A stretch of 64,000 nucleotides of DNA, taken from assembly GCA_027563935.2 (NCBI GenBank), contig JANVAS020000231.1:17440001-17504000 (forward strand), read 5' to 3'. The notes beneath the pieces are model-generated. The model was given only the letters and a program-made list of their open reading frames with translations. It was not told where the DNA came from and did no database searches. Source of the DNA: Costus lasius. Its lineage: Eukaryota > Streptophyta > Magnoliopsida > Zingiberales > Costaceae. Below, piece by piece: positions 53,988-64,000 of this stretch (positions are counted from its first letter, which is position 1; every line of letters begins with the position of its first letter). A program made the position numbers and the translations under genes.

Positions 53988-55385
53988 AAAACCACAATAT
54001 CGATTCAATAAATTCATATAACTAACATCAATGATATCAAACACCGAAAACAGGCCAAAGCCCTCGGTGACACAAAAATCAAAATCTCAAAATTGCCACA
54101 ACCGGCAACACTGGTTCACAAAGTTTAGCCATAACCGGCCCTAGTTAACTAAACACAATTAAATCTTATACATCAAACTAGCATAATATCCATATCAACA
54201 CAAGTCCCATATAAAACGCTAACTCAGGTAGTGCGCCCTTGTTCTACACCTGAAAATATTAAGGGGTGAGCTACACAGCCCAGTGAGTAGATAGTCTCAC
54301 TCGACCATCCATAACATACACTCAAAGATACACGCAGATTGTTTTAAAAATCTTTAGCAGAACATTATGTCAACATATAACTAAAATAAAGAATCAGAAA
54401 ATCAAGAACAGAACTCATATAAATAATTAGATGTATAGGCACCACACAAATATCACACCAGAGTAACCAAAGTTCTAGAGCCATACTCTAAACCAACTAA
54501 ACACACCAACCACTTAGTTGTTGTCCAGCATAAATCAAGAGTGACCACTATGGTCCAACCCGGCTTTGGCCTAAGCACTGGGAGAAGCCTGCAAATCACA
54601 TGCAACACAAACATGGACAGTGTGTAGACTCAAGAGGTGATCCCCATCCGGTCAAGATGTGATACCTTGATCTACACCACCCCATAACACAAAAATCTAA
54701 ACGTCTAAGAGTAATGACATCAAGAGGTGGCCCCTGTCCGACCAAGACATGGCACTTTGCGTCAATCACTCGTTCTCCCAAAGGGTTCCTTACCTGGACA
54801 ACCACTAGACACATCTTATATCTTATTTCACAAAAGTGGACTCCTAAGTGTCGACCAGACTCTAGGATAGTCATTTTCATCACGATAATCACAACAGGCG
54901 GCTGAAACATCAACCCCTCACATATCACAAACACAGGGCTGAAATCTCTAACCCCTAACATATCACATATAGACTATCCCCTTGAGTACACGGTTACACT
55001 TAGCCTTAGTCCTATCCATCCCATAATGGTTACACAGACCACAACACATAATATTCGAAAATCACATAACCACATAATGTAGTGTAGTCCTTAGGTTTCA
55101 TGCTGATCAGTTCAGTATAACCTTGCTAAGTTATCACCCAAGTTTCTCAAACAGAATACATGGCCATAAAAATTATTAGCATTGTTAGCATTTATCAGGG
55201 CATTCAAATATTTAACATAGGATTAAAATACAACACATATAGCCCACGGTTCTACAACATATTATCTAAATTAAAATTTAAACCTAGTTAACAAGAATTT
55301 CATGCTCAAGAATCACTGATTTAATACTACCTAAATCCCCTATAAGAATACCTTAAATTTCATGTTGCAAAAATTTTGGTATTTC

Positions 55386-55550
55386 AACATAGATACACCT
55401 TTGCAAATTTCGGTTTTCAACATAAATACACCTTTGCAAATTTCGGTTTTCAACATAAATACACCTTTGCAAATTTCGGTTTTCAACATAAATACACCTT
55501 TGCAAATTTCGGTTTTCAACATAATTACTCCTTTGCAAATTTCGGTTTTC
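55386..55550. repeat. 33-bp minisatellite, five units, in K LTR
   Basis: Units start AACATAAATACACC and end TTTCGGTTTTC. The three middle copies are nearly identical, the first and last slightly different. Because 33 is a multiple of three, it gives open frames on both strands with an 11-residue repeat. No spacer variation, so not a CRISPR. Confidence 0.92.
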
Positions 55551-56369
55551 AACATGGTGAAGTCTTGAGTTTCGGTTTTCTAACATGGTAAATTTCCAAT
55601 CAATCCAATGTATCAACTAACACAACCAAATTGATAGAATTTGAATGAGACACCCCACTCACCTCTTATTTTGAACCGTGAACACCAAGGTGAAATCCTC
55701 TCCAAAACTCGTCTAAGGGTTTGAAATTCCACCAATGTCGCCACCAATGGAAGAGAGACGCCACCAAGCACCCAAGAACGCCGGCCAAAGGAAAAGAAGA
55801 GGAAGAAAGGAATTTCGTCTAAGCCTTCAAGGTCGCCCAAGCCTCCAAGCCGCCGCCCTAAGGTTTCTTCCAAGCCAAAAAAAAATGCCAACTTTCCTTC
55901 CCTAACCGCAATTACCCACTTAAAACTTCGGTTTTAAATTTTAAACCCGTTAACCAATTAATTCAAATTTTAGATCTAATTTAAGTGTAAACCCATTAAC
56001 CCATAGTTAATTATTCATTTAAGCGAAAATCCAATAAGGATTAACTTAACATCCAAAATGTCCCAATTAATTAGCAACCAATAAACTCTAATTAATTAAT
56101 TATAAATTAACAACCAATAAACACTAATTAATTAATTACTAGGGTCAAAATCCATTAAGACTTAAATTAATATCCACTAACCCTTTGCCACTAATTTATA
56201 ACTAACCCCTTAAGGTTTTTAGAGATAAAATTCTCCCCCCATCCTAGGGTTGACGAAATTAAAACATAGCATTCTAGGGTTGACGAAATTAAAACATAGA
56301 AACATATCACAGTCAAAGATTTAAATCAAGAATAATACTTACAAGGAATTAAAATTCTTGGATCTTACA

Positions 56370-56382
56370 TCCCTCCCTCCTT
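56370..56382 (-). promoter_or_regulatory. Polypurine tract of K
   Basis: Minus strand AAGGAGGGAGGGA directly before the 3' LTR at 56369. Confidence 0.75.
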
Positions 56383-56398
56383 ATAAAGCTTTAGTCCT

Positions 56399-57223
56399 CT
56401 AAAGCTCAGCATTCATATCATCAAAAAGATAAGCATACAGCCTCCTCATATCAGCTTCAGTCTCCCAGGTCGCCTCCTCAACCGACTGATTTCCCCAGAT
56501 AACTTTTACCAAAGGTATAGACTTGTTCCTCAGAACTTTATCCTTTCTATCCACAATCCGGAGAGGTCTTTCCTCAAAGGTCAAATCACTCTGAATCTGA
56601 AGAGGTTCCAACTCCAATACATGAGATGCATCAGGATGATATTTCCTCAAAGTAGAAACATGGAACACGTTATGCACATGTTCCAAAGCAGGAGGTAAAG
56701 CTAACTTGTAAGCCACTGGACCAACTCTCTCAATAATGTCAAAAGGGCCTACAAACCTAGGGCTCAGCTTGCCCTTTTTGCCAAACCTCATAACACCCTT
56801 AGTAGGTGACACCTTTAAGAAAACATGATCCCCTACCACAAACTCTAGGGAACGACGACGGTCATCAGCATAACTCTTCTGTCTGTCCCGAGAAATCTTC
56901 AGTTTATTCTGTATCTCTCTGACCTTATCAGTAGTCTCCTGTACTGCATCAGATCTCAAAATAAATCTATCACCGGTTTCCTCCCAACACAAGGGAGTCC
57001 TACACCTTCTCCCATACAAAGCCTCATAAGGAGCCATCTGAATACTGGAGTGGAAGCTATTATTATAGGTGAACTCTATCAAAGATAGATCCCGGTTCCA
57101 CTCAGAACTCCAATCAACCACATAAGCTCTCAACAGATCTTCTAGAGTCTGGATAGTACGCTCCGTCTGGCCATCAGACTGAGGATGGTATGCTGTACTA
57201 AAACTCATCTTAGTACCCAAACC
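56399..57223 (-). pseudogene. K integrase C-terminal region with chromodomain (partial)
   Basis: Minus strand, about 274 codons ending in a stop at 56399. It starts inside integrase at LGTKMSFSTAYHPQSDGQTE, where the Glu of QTER is the third catalytic residue; the two Asp residues lay upstream and are lost. Then follow the gypsy integrase C-terminal block (YADDRRRSLEF, VFLKVSPTKG, FHVSTLRKYHPD) and a chromodomain (LVKVIWGNQSVEEATWETEADMR). Chromodomains can steer integration to marked chromatin. No stop is present in the surviving part. The open frame extends upstream into the TRIM, which is not real coding. Confidence 0.88.
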
Positions 57224-57398
57224 TATTACAACCCACTTAGTAAGCAAATTATTTATTAACTTGGTGAGCCGATTTGCAACATGGCCCAATCTATTAAAAT
57301 GCTTAAGCCCAAGTTAACAATAGCAAGCACACTAAGCCTTATAAACCACATAATAGTTTCTCCCACTTGCAATGTGGGACTATACTCGGGGTATTACA
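57224..57398 (-). repeat. TRIM 3' LTR
   Basis: 175 bp, ends GGGTTGTAATA in element orientation, next to K integrase. Confidence 0.88.
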
Positions 57399-57561
57399 AT
57401 CTCCCCCACTTAAGACTTGACGTCCTCGTCAAGCCCAAACCTTAACACATGCCCAAGAATCATCCCTTAGTCGGCAGCATGTGAGGTCAGCCCAAAGGTG
57501 GCTCCACCATCCTCGGTAGCCCTTTCCTATTGGCCTCTCACCATGCTTAGGACTAAGTTTT

Positions 57562-57573
57562 GCTCTGATACCA
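57562..57573 (-). promoter_or_regulatory. Primer binding site of the TRIM
   Basis: Minus strand TGGTATCAGAGC, two bases from the 5' LTR; initiator tRNA-Met. Confidence 0.85.
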
Positions 57574-57575
57574 TT

Positions 57576-57750
57576 TATTACAACCCACTTAGTAAGCAAA
57601 TTATTTATTAACTTGGTGAGCCGATTTGCAACATGGCCCAATCTATTAAAATGCTTAAGCCCAAGTTAACAATAGCAAGCACACTAAGCCTTATAAACCA
57701 CATAATAGTTTCTCCCACTTGCAATGTGGGACTATACTCGGGGTATTACA
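57576..57750 (-). repeat. TRIM 5' LTR
   Basis: 175 bp, starts TGTAATACCCCG in element orientation, next to A6 pol. Identical to the 3' copy by eye, so the TRIM or the recombination that made it is recent. Confidence 0.88.
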
Positions 57751-59558
57751 AAAGGATCTGCACTTGAAGGAACAACACCAAGTTCCTGAACGAACTTACG
57801 AATCCACACTGCCTCCTTAGATGCTTCTGAGGCTGCAACATACTCGGCTTCTGTTGTGGAATCAGCAACAATTGATTGTTTGAAACTTTTCCACACCACT
57901 GCACCTCCATTCAAGCTAAAAACATAGCCTGATTGCGATCGGAAATCATCCTGGTCAGACTGGAACGAAGCGTCAGTATATCCTTCAATACTGAGTTCTT
58001 CCTGACCTCCATATATCAAGAACATATCTTTGGTCCTCCGAAGATATTTGAAAATGTTCTTGACAGCAATCCAGTGCGCCTTACCTGGATTACTCTGGAA
58101 TCGACTGGTCACGCTTAACCCGTAAGCGACGTCTGGGCGAGTACACAACATCGCATACATAATGGACCCAATAGCTGAAGCATAAGGCGTATTGTCCATT
58201 TCATCTTTCTCAGTCTGTGTTTGTGGACACTGACTCTTTGAAAGATTCAGACCATGTCTGACTGGAAGATATCCTCTTTTAGAATTTTCTAAATGGAATC
58301 TCTCCAGGACTTTATCGATGTAAGTACTCTGGCACAGCCCGAGAAGCCTCTTTGATCTATCTCTGTAGATCTTCACACCTAATACATAGGCTGCTTCTCC
58401 TAAATCTTTCATCTGGAAACATTTTCTTAACCATGCTTTAACCGCATGTAGTTCAGGAATATCGTTTCCAATGATTAAGATATCATCGACGTAGAGGACT
58501 AGGAAAGTAATCACGCTCCCACTAAACCTCTTATATACACACGGGTCATCTTCATTCTTGATGAAACCAAATTCACAGATTGATTCATCAAAACGAATAT
58601 TCCAGCTTCTTGATGCTTGTTTAAGTCCATAAATGGACTTCTTTAATTTGCATATTTTATGACAATCTGATGGATTAGTGAAACCTTCAGGTTGTGTCAT
58701 ATAGACATCCTCTTCTAATTTTCCATTAAGGAAAGCGGTATTCACATCCATTTGCCAGATCTCATAATCATAATATGCCGCTATCGCAAGAATAATCCGA
58801 ATAGACTTGAACATGGCTACAGGAGAGAAAGTTTCATCATAATCTATCCCGTAGATTTGTTTGAAACCTTTCGCAACTAGCCTGCCTTTATAGGTAACTA
58901 CGTTACCATCCATGTCAATCTTCTTTTTGAAGATCCACTTACAGCCTATAGGGATTACTCCCGGAGGCGGATCAACCAAATCCCAGACTTGGTTATCTGA
59001 CATGGAGTCCATTTCGGCTCGCATAGCTTCAAGCCATCTTGCTGATTCCGGTCCACTGACCGCATCCGCATAAATGAGGGGTTCATCATCAATGATGTAG
59101 ACTCCGTCATAGCGTTCAGGCTGTCGACGGATCCTTCCCGATCTTCGCGGTTCCCATGATATCTGAGCCTCAAGTTGTTCAGTAACCTGATCTACTGGCT
59201 CAGGCTCATCCAACTGTGCTTGACTACTTTGTCCTTCTTCTGGATTCTCATCCATCTTTATTTCTCTCCCACTGGCCTCTTGCAGAAGAAATTCTTTCTC
59301 AAGAAAAATAGCCGTCCGAGCAACAAATACTTTGTTCTCTTTGGGATCATAGAAATAATAACCCTTTGTTTCCTTAGGGTAACCGACAAAGATACATTTC
59401 TCATATCTGCTCTCTAGTTTCCCAGAGGCGAGCTTTTTGACATAAGCCCCGCAACCCCAGATCTTGATAAATGTCAAGCTTGGCTATTTCCCATACCATA
59501 ACTCATATGGCGTCTTTGAAATGGCCTTGGATGGCACTCGGTTTAGTACCTTTGCAGC
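57751..59558 (-). pseudogene. A6: copia-A pol fragment, integrase end to RNase H, cut at both sides
   Basis: Minus strand from the A7 insertion point: integrase C-terminal region with one TAG (CAG in GKQPSLTF) near 59485, then open through RT (QMDVNTAFLNG, LYVDDILI) and RNase H (GYTDASFQ, STTEAEYVA). It stops at SSADPF, where the next bases are the TRIM. RNase H is therefore missing its last Asp region, and the 3' LTR is absent. The frame reads a few codons into the TRIM (VIPRV), which is not native. The upstream half presumably lies beyond the window end, after A7. Confidence 0.9.
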
Positions 59559-61269
59559 TGTAAGGGTCCCCTTCGAGGGGGAGCGCAAGCAGATCAAACC
59601 CTAAAGGGGGCGCATGTAAATTCTTTTGGCAGCGGAATTAGGGTTTTATCAAGATCGCATGAATATATGTTCATATGATCAACCTTAAGACGTTGTAAAG
59701 ATCGAAAGAAGATCTCATACCATAGCCATCGGTTTGATGGAGCCTTGGAAGCAAAGGCGCAAATGAACCTTCTCCAAAGTTGACGCATACAAGAAGATGC
59801 CGCCTACTTCCTTTGGCGTTCCTTGTGCTAGCAAGTGCCCAAGGTGTCCTTGACGTATGGAAGGGATGAGATCGCTTGGTGCCTTCACCGAGACCTCCTC
59901 TTCGTCAACTACCTCAATCCACGAGAGTATGTGCGTTCACCACCAAGCGAAAGCCTTGACGTTGAGGTGTAGAGGCGTTTTGGGCGTTAAGGCGTTGAGG
60001 CCTTCATGACTTTCCATTAATGGAAATCATGCGCCATGATCTCATAACCGATCAAAGAAAACGCTTTCAACCAATGAACCAAGCGTTCACACATGTGAAC
60101 CGGTTCAAGCAAATCGAATGCATTTCAATTTTGGTTCAAAGATCAATTAACCCAAGCATTGGTTTAGATCACCGTTAAACCCTAAGGCTCCAGATCCAAC
60201 CGTTCATCTCCTGATGCTTCTGATCTCACCGATCTAGCATCAACTCTCTCGATCAAAGCTTACCGATCTCAAGCCCTAATCAATCAAACATGATTAGATC
60301 AGATCTCACTTATAATCAGAGCTTATAATCCCTTTAAACTGAACCCAAATAATTCAGTCCACACGATCTGACTCAAGTAAGCCATATCATCAAATTGTGC
60401 GACCCTGAGGGTTTCCTTTAAATGTCGGTAACGATAACTTTCATTATCACGATCAGTGAGGGGTATCTAGCAACACATCACTGTCTCCCGATATAAAGGA
60501 AAGAGTCTTCCAAGACTACACCCAAACCATAGCACAAGTGTGAATCAACTTCACAAGGCATGCATATATCCTTTGCCACTGGATGTTCTTATTGGACAAG
60601 CAAGTCAAGCTTGTAACTCCAATATTACGAGCATGATTAGATCAGATGAACACTGTCACCTGGGTATGGCCATACACTTTCTCAATCATCTCATTCAAGG
60701 GGGGCCCCTTTAGAACATCACACTCCTTAAACAAGGAGACGGCAATCCTGTATCTATCACTAGTGCCCTAACCTGACTCATGATCATTATCCAAGATAGT
60801 CTATAACCATTATGTTTCAAATGATATTGAACAACCTCAAAACAATGACAATCATCATTTAGAAACACAAGTGATCTCAAGTCAGAGGACATGTGCCACT
60901 TGATGCAAACAAGGATTATTCACATTGTGACAAACAATTGAATATCCTAGTAGGGTCTGTCCAGTACATCCAATGTACCCATGAGTCTACATCTTATTCC
61001 ATGCTCGAAGCATCCTATAAGATTAGAACACATATTAGTCTCAATCATATCAAGGTTGTCTCATGTTCACCAAGATATTTCGACTAAGGACTTTACAGCA
61101 TGTCAGCCCAGCTGAACAGCTTTGAGACATTATTCAGAAGTACACTTATTACAGCAGACAAGGTAACAAACTAAATAACAACCATGCCTTTATAAACATA
61201 AGAGTTTATTACATGATACTGATACAATCCCAAGGCCTCAAACATTAGCCTTAAGGGCATACCCTAACA
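59559..61269 (-). repeat. A7 3' LTR
   Basis: 1711 bp, starting TGTTAGGGTATGCCC and ending GGACCCTTACA in element orientation. It has ATGGCTATG and a GTATGA donor at 59720. Unlike the other LTRs it has one extra ATG about 60 nt upstream (59788), which opens an overlapping frame. Confidence 0.92.
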
Positions 61270-61280
61270 ATCTCCCACTT
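61270..61280 (-). promoter_or_regulatory. Polypurine tract of A7
   Basis: Minus strand AAGTGGGAGAT directly before the 3' LTR. Confidence 0.85.
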
Positions 61281-61289
61281 GCACTTAAT

Positions 61290-64000
61290 CTAATGGTTGA
61301 GAAATCTCAAACCCATATTATTACAGTGCTTCTCATGCTTCTGCTGCGCCAGAGGCATGGTAAGCGGGTCAGCCAGATTGTCATCTGTATGTACCTTGCA
61401 GATTTTGATCTCGCCACGATCAATGATCTCCCGGATCAAGTGAAACCGTCTTTGTATGTGCTTGGACTTCTGGTGCGACCGTGGTTCCTTTGCTTGTGCG
61501 ATTGCTCCAGTGTTATCACAGAAGATAACCAAAGGATCTGCACTCGAAGGAACGACACCAAGTTCCTGAACGAACTTACGAATCCACACTGCCTCCTTGG
61601 ATGCTTCCGAGGCTGCAACATACTCGGCTTCTGTTGTGGAATCAGCAACAGTAGACTGTTTGAAACTTTTCCACACCACTGCTCCACCATTCAAGCTAAA
61701 AACATAGCCTGATTGCGATCGGAAATCATCCTGGTCCGACTGGAACGAAGCGTCAGTATATCCTTCAATACTGAGTTCTTCCTGACCACCATATATCAAG
61801 AACATATCTTTGGTCCTCCGCAGATATTTTAAAATGTTCTTGACCGCAATCCAGTGTGCCTGACCTGGATTACTTTGGAACCGATTGGTCACGCTTAACC
61901 CGTAAGAGACGTCTGGGCGAGTACACAACATCGCATACATAATGGACCCAATAGCCGAAGCATAAGGCGTATTGTCCATTTCATCTTTCTCAGTCTGTGT
62001 TTGTGGACACTGACTCTTCGAAAGATTCAGACCATGTCTGACTGGAAGATACCCCCTTTTAGAATTCTCTAAATGGAATCTTTATAGGACTTTATCGATG
62101 TAAGTACTCTGGCATAGCCCGAGAAGCCCCTTAGATCTATCCCTGTAGATCTTCACACCTAATACATAGGCTGCTTCTCCTAGATCTTTCATCTGAAAAC
62201 ATTTTCCCAACCATGCTTTAACAGCATGCAGTTCAGGAATATCGTTTCCAATGATCAAGATGTCATCGACGTAGAGGACTAGGAAAGTAATCACGCTCCC
62301 ACTAAACCTCTTATATACACACGGGTCATCTTCGTTCTTGATGAAACCAAACTCAGAGATTGATTCATCAAAACGAATATTCCAGCTTCTAGATGCTTGT
62401 TTAAGTCCATAAATGGACTTCTTTAACTTGCATATTTTATGACGATCTGATGGATTAGTGAAACCTTCAGGTTGTGTCATATACACATCCTCATCCAGAT
62501 TTCCATTCAGGAAAGCCGTCTTCACATCCATCTGCCAGATCTCATAATCGTAATATGCTGCTATCGCGAAAAGAATCCGAATAGACTTAAACATGGCTAC
62601 AGGTGAGAAAGTTTCATCATAATCTATCCCGTAGATTTGTTTGAAACCTTTCGCAACTAGCCTGCCTTTATAGGTAACCACGTTACCATCCATGTCAATC
62701 TTCTTCTTGAAGATCCATTTACAGCCTATAGGGATTACTCCCAGAGGCGGATCAACCAAATCCCAGACTTGGTTATCTGACATGGAGTCCATCTCGGCTC
62801 GCATAGCTTCAAGCCATCTAGCTGACTCCGGTCCACTGACCGCATCCGCATAAGTGAGGGGTTCATCATTATCAATGATGTAGACTCCGTCATAGCGCTC
62901 AGGCTGTCGACGGATCCTTCCCGATCTACGCGGTTCCCGTGATATCTGAGCCTTAGATTGTTCAATAACCTGTTCTACCGGCTCAGGCACATCCAACTGT
63001 GCTTGACTACTTTGTCCTTCCTCTGGATTCTCATACAGCTTTATTTCTCTCCCACTGGCCTCTTGCAGAAGAAACTCCTTCTCAAGAAATATGGCCGTCC
63101 GAGCAACAAATACCTTGTTCTCTTTGGGATCGAAGAAATAATAACCCTTAGTTTCCTTAGGGTAACCGACAAAGATACATTTGTCAGATCTGCTCTCTAG
63201 TTTCCCAGAGGCGAGCTTTGTGACATAAGCCTCGCAACCCCAGATCTTAATAAATGTCAAGCTTGGCTGTTTCCCATACCATAACTCATATGGCGTCTTT
63301 GAAATGGCCTTGGATGGCACTCGGTTTAGTACCTTTGCAGCTGTTTCCAGTGCAAATCCCCAAAAGGAATATGGAAGAGTAGCCTGACTCATCATAGAAT
63401 GAACCATATCAAGTAACGTTCTATTTCTCCTCTCGGATACACCATTCCATTGGGGTGTTCCTGGTGGAGTGAGCTGTGAGATAATCCCACACTCCTTCAG
63501 ATAGTCAGTAAATTCTCGACTTAGGTATTCTCCACCTCGATCAGAACGAAGTGCCTTGATATTTCGGCCTAGCTGATTCTGTACTTCATTCTTGAACTCT
63601 TTGAACTTGTCAAAAGATTCACTTTTATGTCTCATAAGATAGACATACCCATATCTACTGAAATCATCAGTAAAGGTAATGAAGTACTGATAGCCACCTC
63701 TAGCATGTTTACTAAATGGCCCACACACATCACTGTGTATAAGGTCAAGTAAACCCGAAGCCCTTTGACCTTTGTTGGGAAAAGGAGCCTTCGTCATTTT
63801 ACCCATTAAACAAGCTTTGCATGTATCAATCTCCTCACAGGAGAATGATCCCAGCAGTCCATGATCATGCAACCGCTTAATGCGCTTCTTGTTAATATGG
63901 CCTAAACGACTATGCCATAGCAAGGTGCTGTCATCAGCATACTTGGCTTTCTTATTATCAATGTTTTGTATAGAAAATTCCATGTCCAACATGAATAACC
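61290..64000 (-). pseudogene. A7 pol, integrase to RNase H, one stop, partial
   Basis: Minus strand from the window edge: HHCC domain (LLWHSRLGHINKKR, CKACLMGK), integrase core (HSDVCGPF, LRSDRGGEY, WNGVSERRNRT), RT (QMDVKTAFLNG, LYVDDILI) and RNase H (GYTDASFQ, STTEAEYVA, FCDNTGA) to MGLRFLNH. A TAA near 62082 replaces the Glu codon in DKVLERFH between RT and RNase H; three adjacent base changes are involved. The same frame continues after it. Gag and protease are outside the window, so whether other lesions exist is unknown. Confidence 0.92.

Larger units (their letters stand above)
53625..56369 (-). repeat. K 3' LTR
   Basis: TG...CA ends in element orientation. It contains several internal duplications: a 96-bp period pair at 53796-53987, a pair with CAAGAGGTG near 54630 and 54721, a 33-bp minisatellite (55386-55550) and an AT-rich pair near 56080-56140. 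The multi-repeat frames here (NINTPLQISVF and others) come from the minisatellite and are not genes. Frame 54596-54961 and 55613-55891 are also chance. Confidence 0.82.
53625..57223 (-). mobile_element. K: 3' part of a Tekay/Del-type chromovirus (Ty3/gypsy)
   Basis: Minus strand: integrase C-terminal part with chromodomain (57223-56399), purine tract and a 2745-bp 3' LTR (56369-53625). The LTR starts TGTAAGATCC and ends GGATGTGACA. Everything upstream (gag, protease, RT, RNase H, integrase catalytic Asp residues, 5' LTR) is missing; the break is at the TRIM. Long LTR and chromodomain both fit Tekay/Del. Confidence 0.85.
57224..57750 (-). mobile_element. T: TRIM (terminal-repeat retrotransposon in miniature), 527 bp
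   Basis: Two 175-bp direct repeats (57224-57398 and 57576-57750), identical as far as I can read, flank a 177-bp internal region. On the minus strand the 5' repeat starts TGTAATACCCCG. Two bases after it comes TGGTATCAGAGC (initiator tRNA-Met primer site), and before the 3' repeat AGTGGGGGAGA (purine tract). There is no coding capacity. The size and layout are those of TRIMs, which use other elements' enzymes. The bases next to the two ends, AAACC on the left and AAAGG on the right, are not a target duplication, and the two flanks belong to different elements. Confidence 0.88.
59559..64000 (-). mobile_element. A7: copia-A retrotransposon, 3' half, continues past the window end
   Basis: Minus strand 3' LTR 59559-61269, purine tract, and pol from 61290 to the window end. 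It is inserted in A6 pol. The presumed target duplication is GCAGC at 59554-59558; the other copy lies outside. One stop seen. Confidence 0.92.

Noticed and set aside
55386..55550. Possible CRISPR-like array
   Set aside because: Units are contiguous with no unique spacers and lie in a plant retrotransposon LTR.
55340..55616. Repetitive proteins on both strands with an 11-residue repeat
   Set aside because: They are produced by a 33-bp minisatellite inside an LTR; open frames on both strands follow from unit length divisible by three.
57224..57289. N-terminal extension of the chromovirus frame (MGHVANRL...)
   Set aside because: This part is translated from the TRIM LTR; real integrase sequence begins at 57223.
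57429..57641. 70-codon frame across the TRIM
   Set aside because: TRIMs are non-coding and the frame shares its start with the other TRIM LTR by repetition only.

Overview
This window is plant nuclear DNA made entirely of LTR retrotransposons inserted into one another. I see no host gene, tRNA, rRNA or CRISPR. The evidence for a plant is Ty1/copia elements whose reverse transcriptase resembles the Angela/BARE-1 lineage, a Tekay/Del-type chromovirus piece, a LARD-like element primed by tRNA-Asp, and a TRIM. The species cannot be fixed; a large-genome seed plant, perhaps a monocot, fits.

Names used here. Copia-A is the main family: LTRs of about 1.7 kb starting TGTTGGGGTATGCCC, a 1.8-kb leader and a 1294-codon gag-pol. 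Its copies are A1 (2061-11164, minus), A2 (21390-39634, minus, split by A3), A3 (24381-33550, plus), A4 (40510-49600, plus), A5 (only an LTR, 52057-53624, plus), A6 (57751-59558, minus, fragment) and A7 (59559 to the window end, minus). Copia-B is a related, older, decayed family: B1 (fragments at 1-241, 1234-1488 and 18554-18671) and B2 (18672-52056, minus). L1 is the LARD-like element (1489-18553, plus) and L2 an inverted relic of it (242-1233). K is the chromovirus (53625-57223, minus). T is the TRIM (57224-57750, minus).

Layout. B1 is the outermost host. L1 landed in B1 (target duplication GACAT) and A1 landed in the 5' LTR of L1 (TAATG). B2 landed in B1. B2 was then hit by A2 (GTCTC), A4 (TCCCA) and A5. 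A3 landed in A2 (GAACA), K landed in the A5 LTR and T landed in K. Right of T the sequence changes abruptly to A6, which A7 has entered. The missing right-hand parts of B2, A5 and K and the missing left-hand part of A6 all meet at T, as expected if two TRIM copies recombined and deleted what lay between.

How the genes work. A4 has an unbroken gag-protease-integrase-RT-RNase H frame and is the best candidate for an autonomous copy. The others carry stops, frameshifts or a lost catalytic residue. The most interesting signal is in copia-A expression. Each LTR holds a short ATG-GC-n4 exon followed by a GT splice donor, and a branch-point, pyrimidine tract and AG acceptor lie directly before gag. 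Joining them puts the LTR start codon in frame with gag in all four copies that can be tested, and two of those copies have no gag start codon of their own. The roughly 1.95-kb segment removed would contain the primer binding site and two paralogous hairpins with compensatory base changes, so translated and genomic RNAs would be separate. This is inferred from sequence only.
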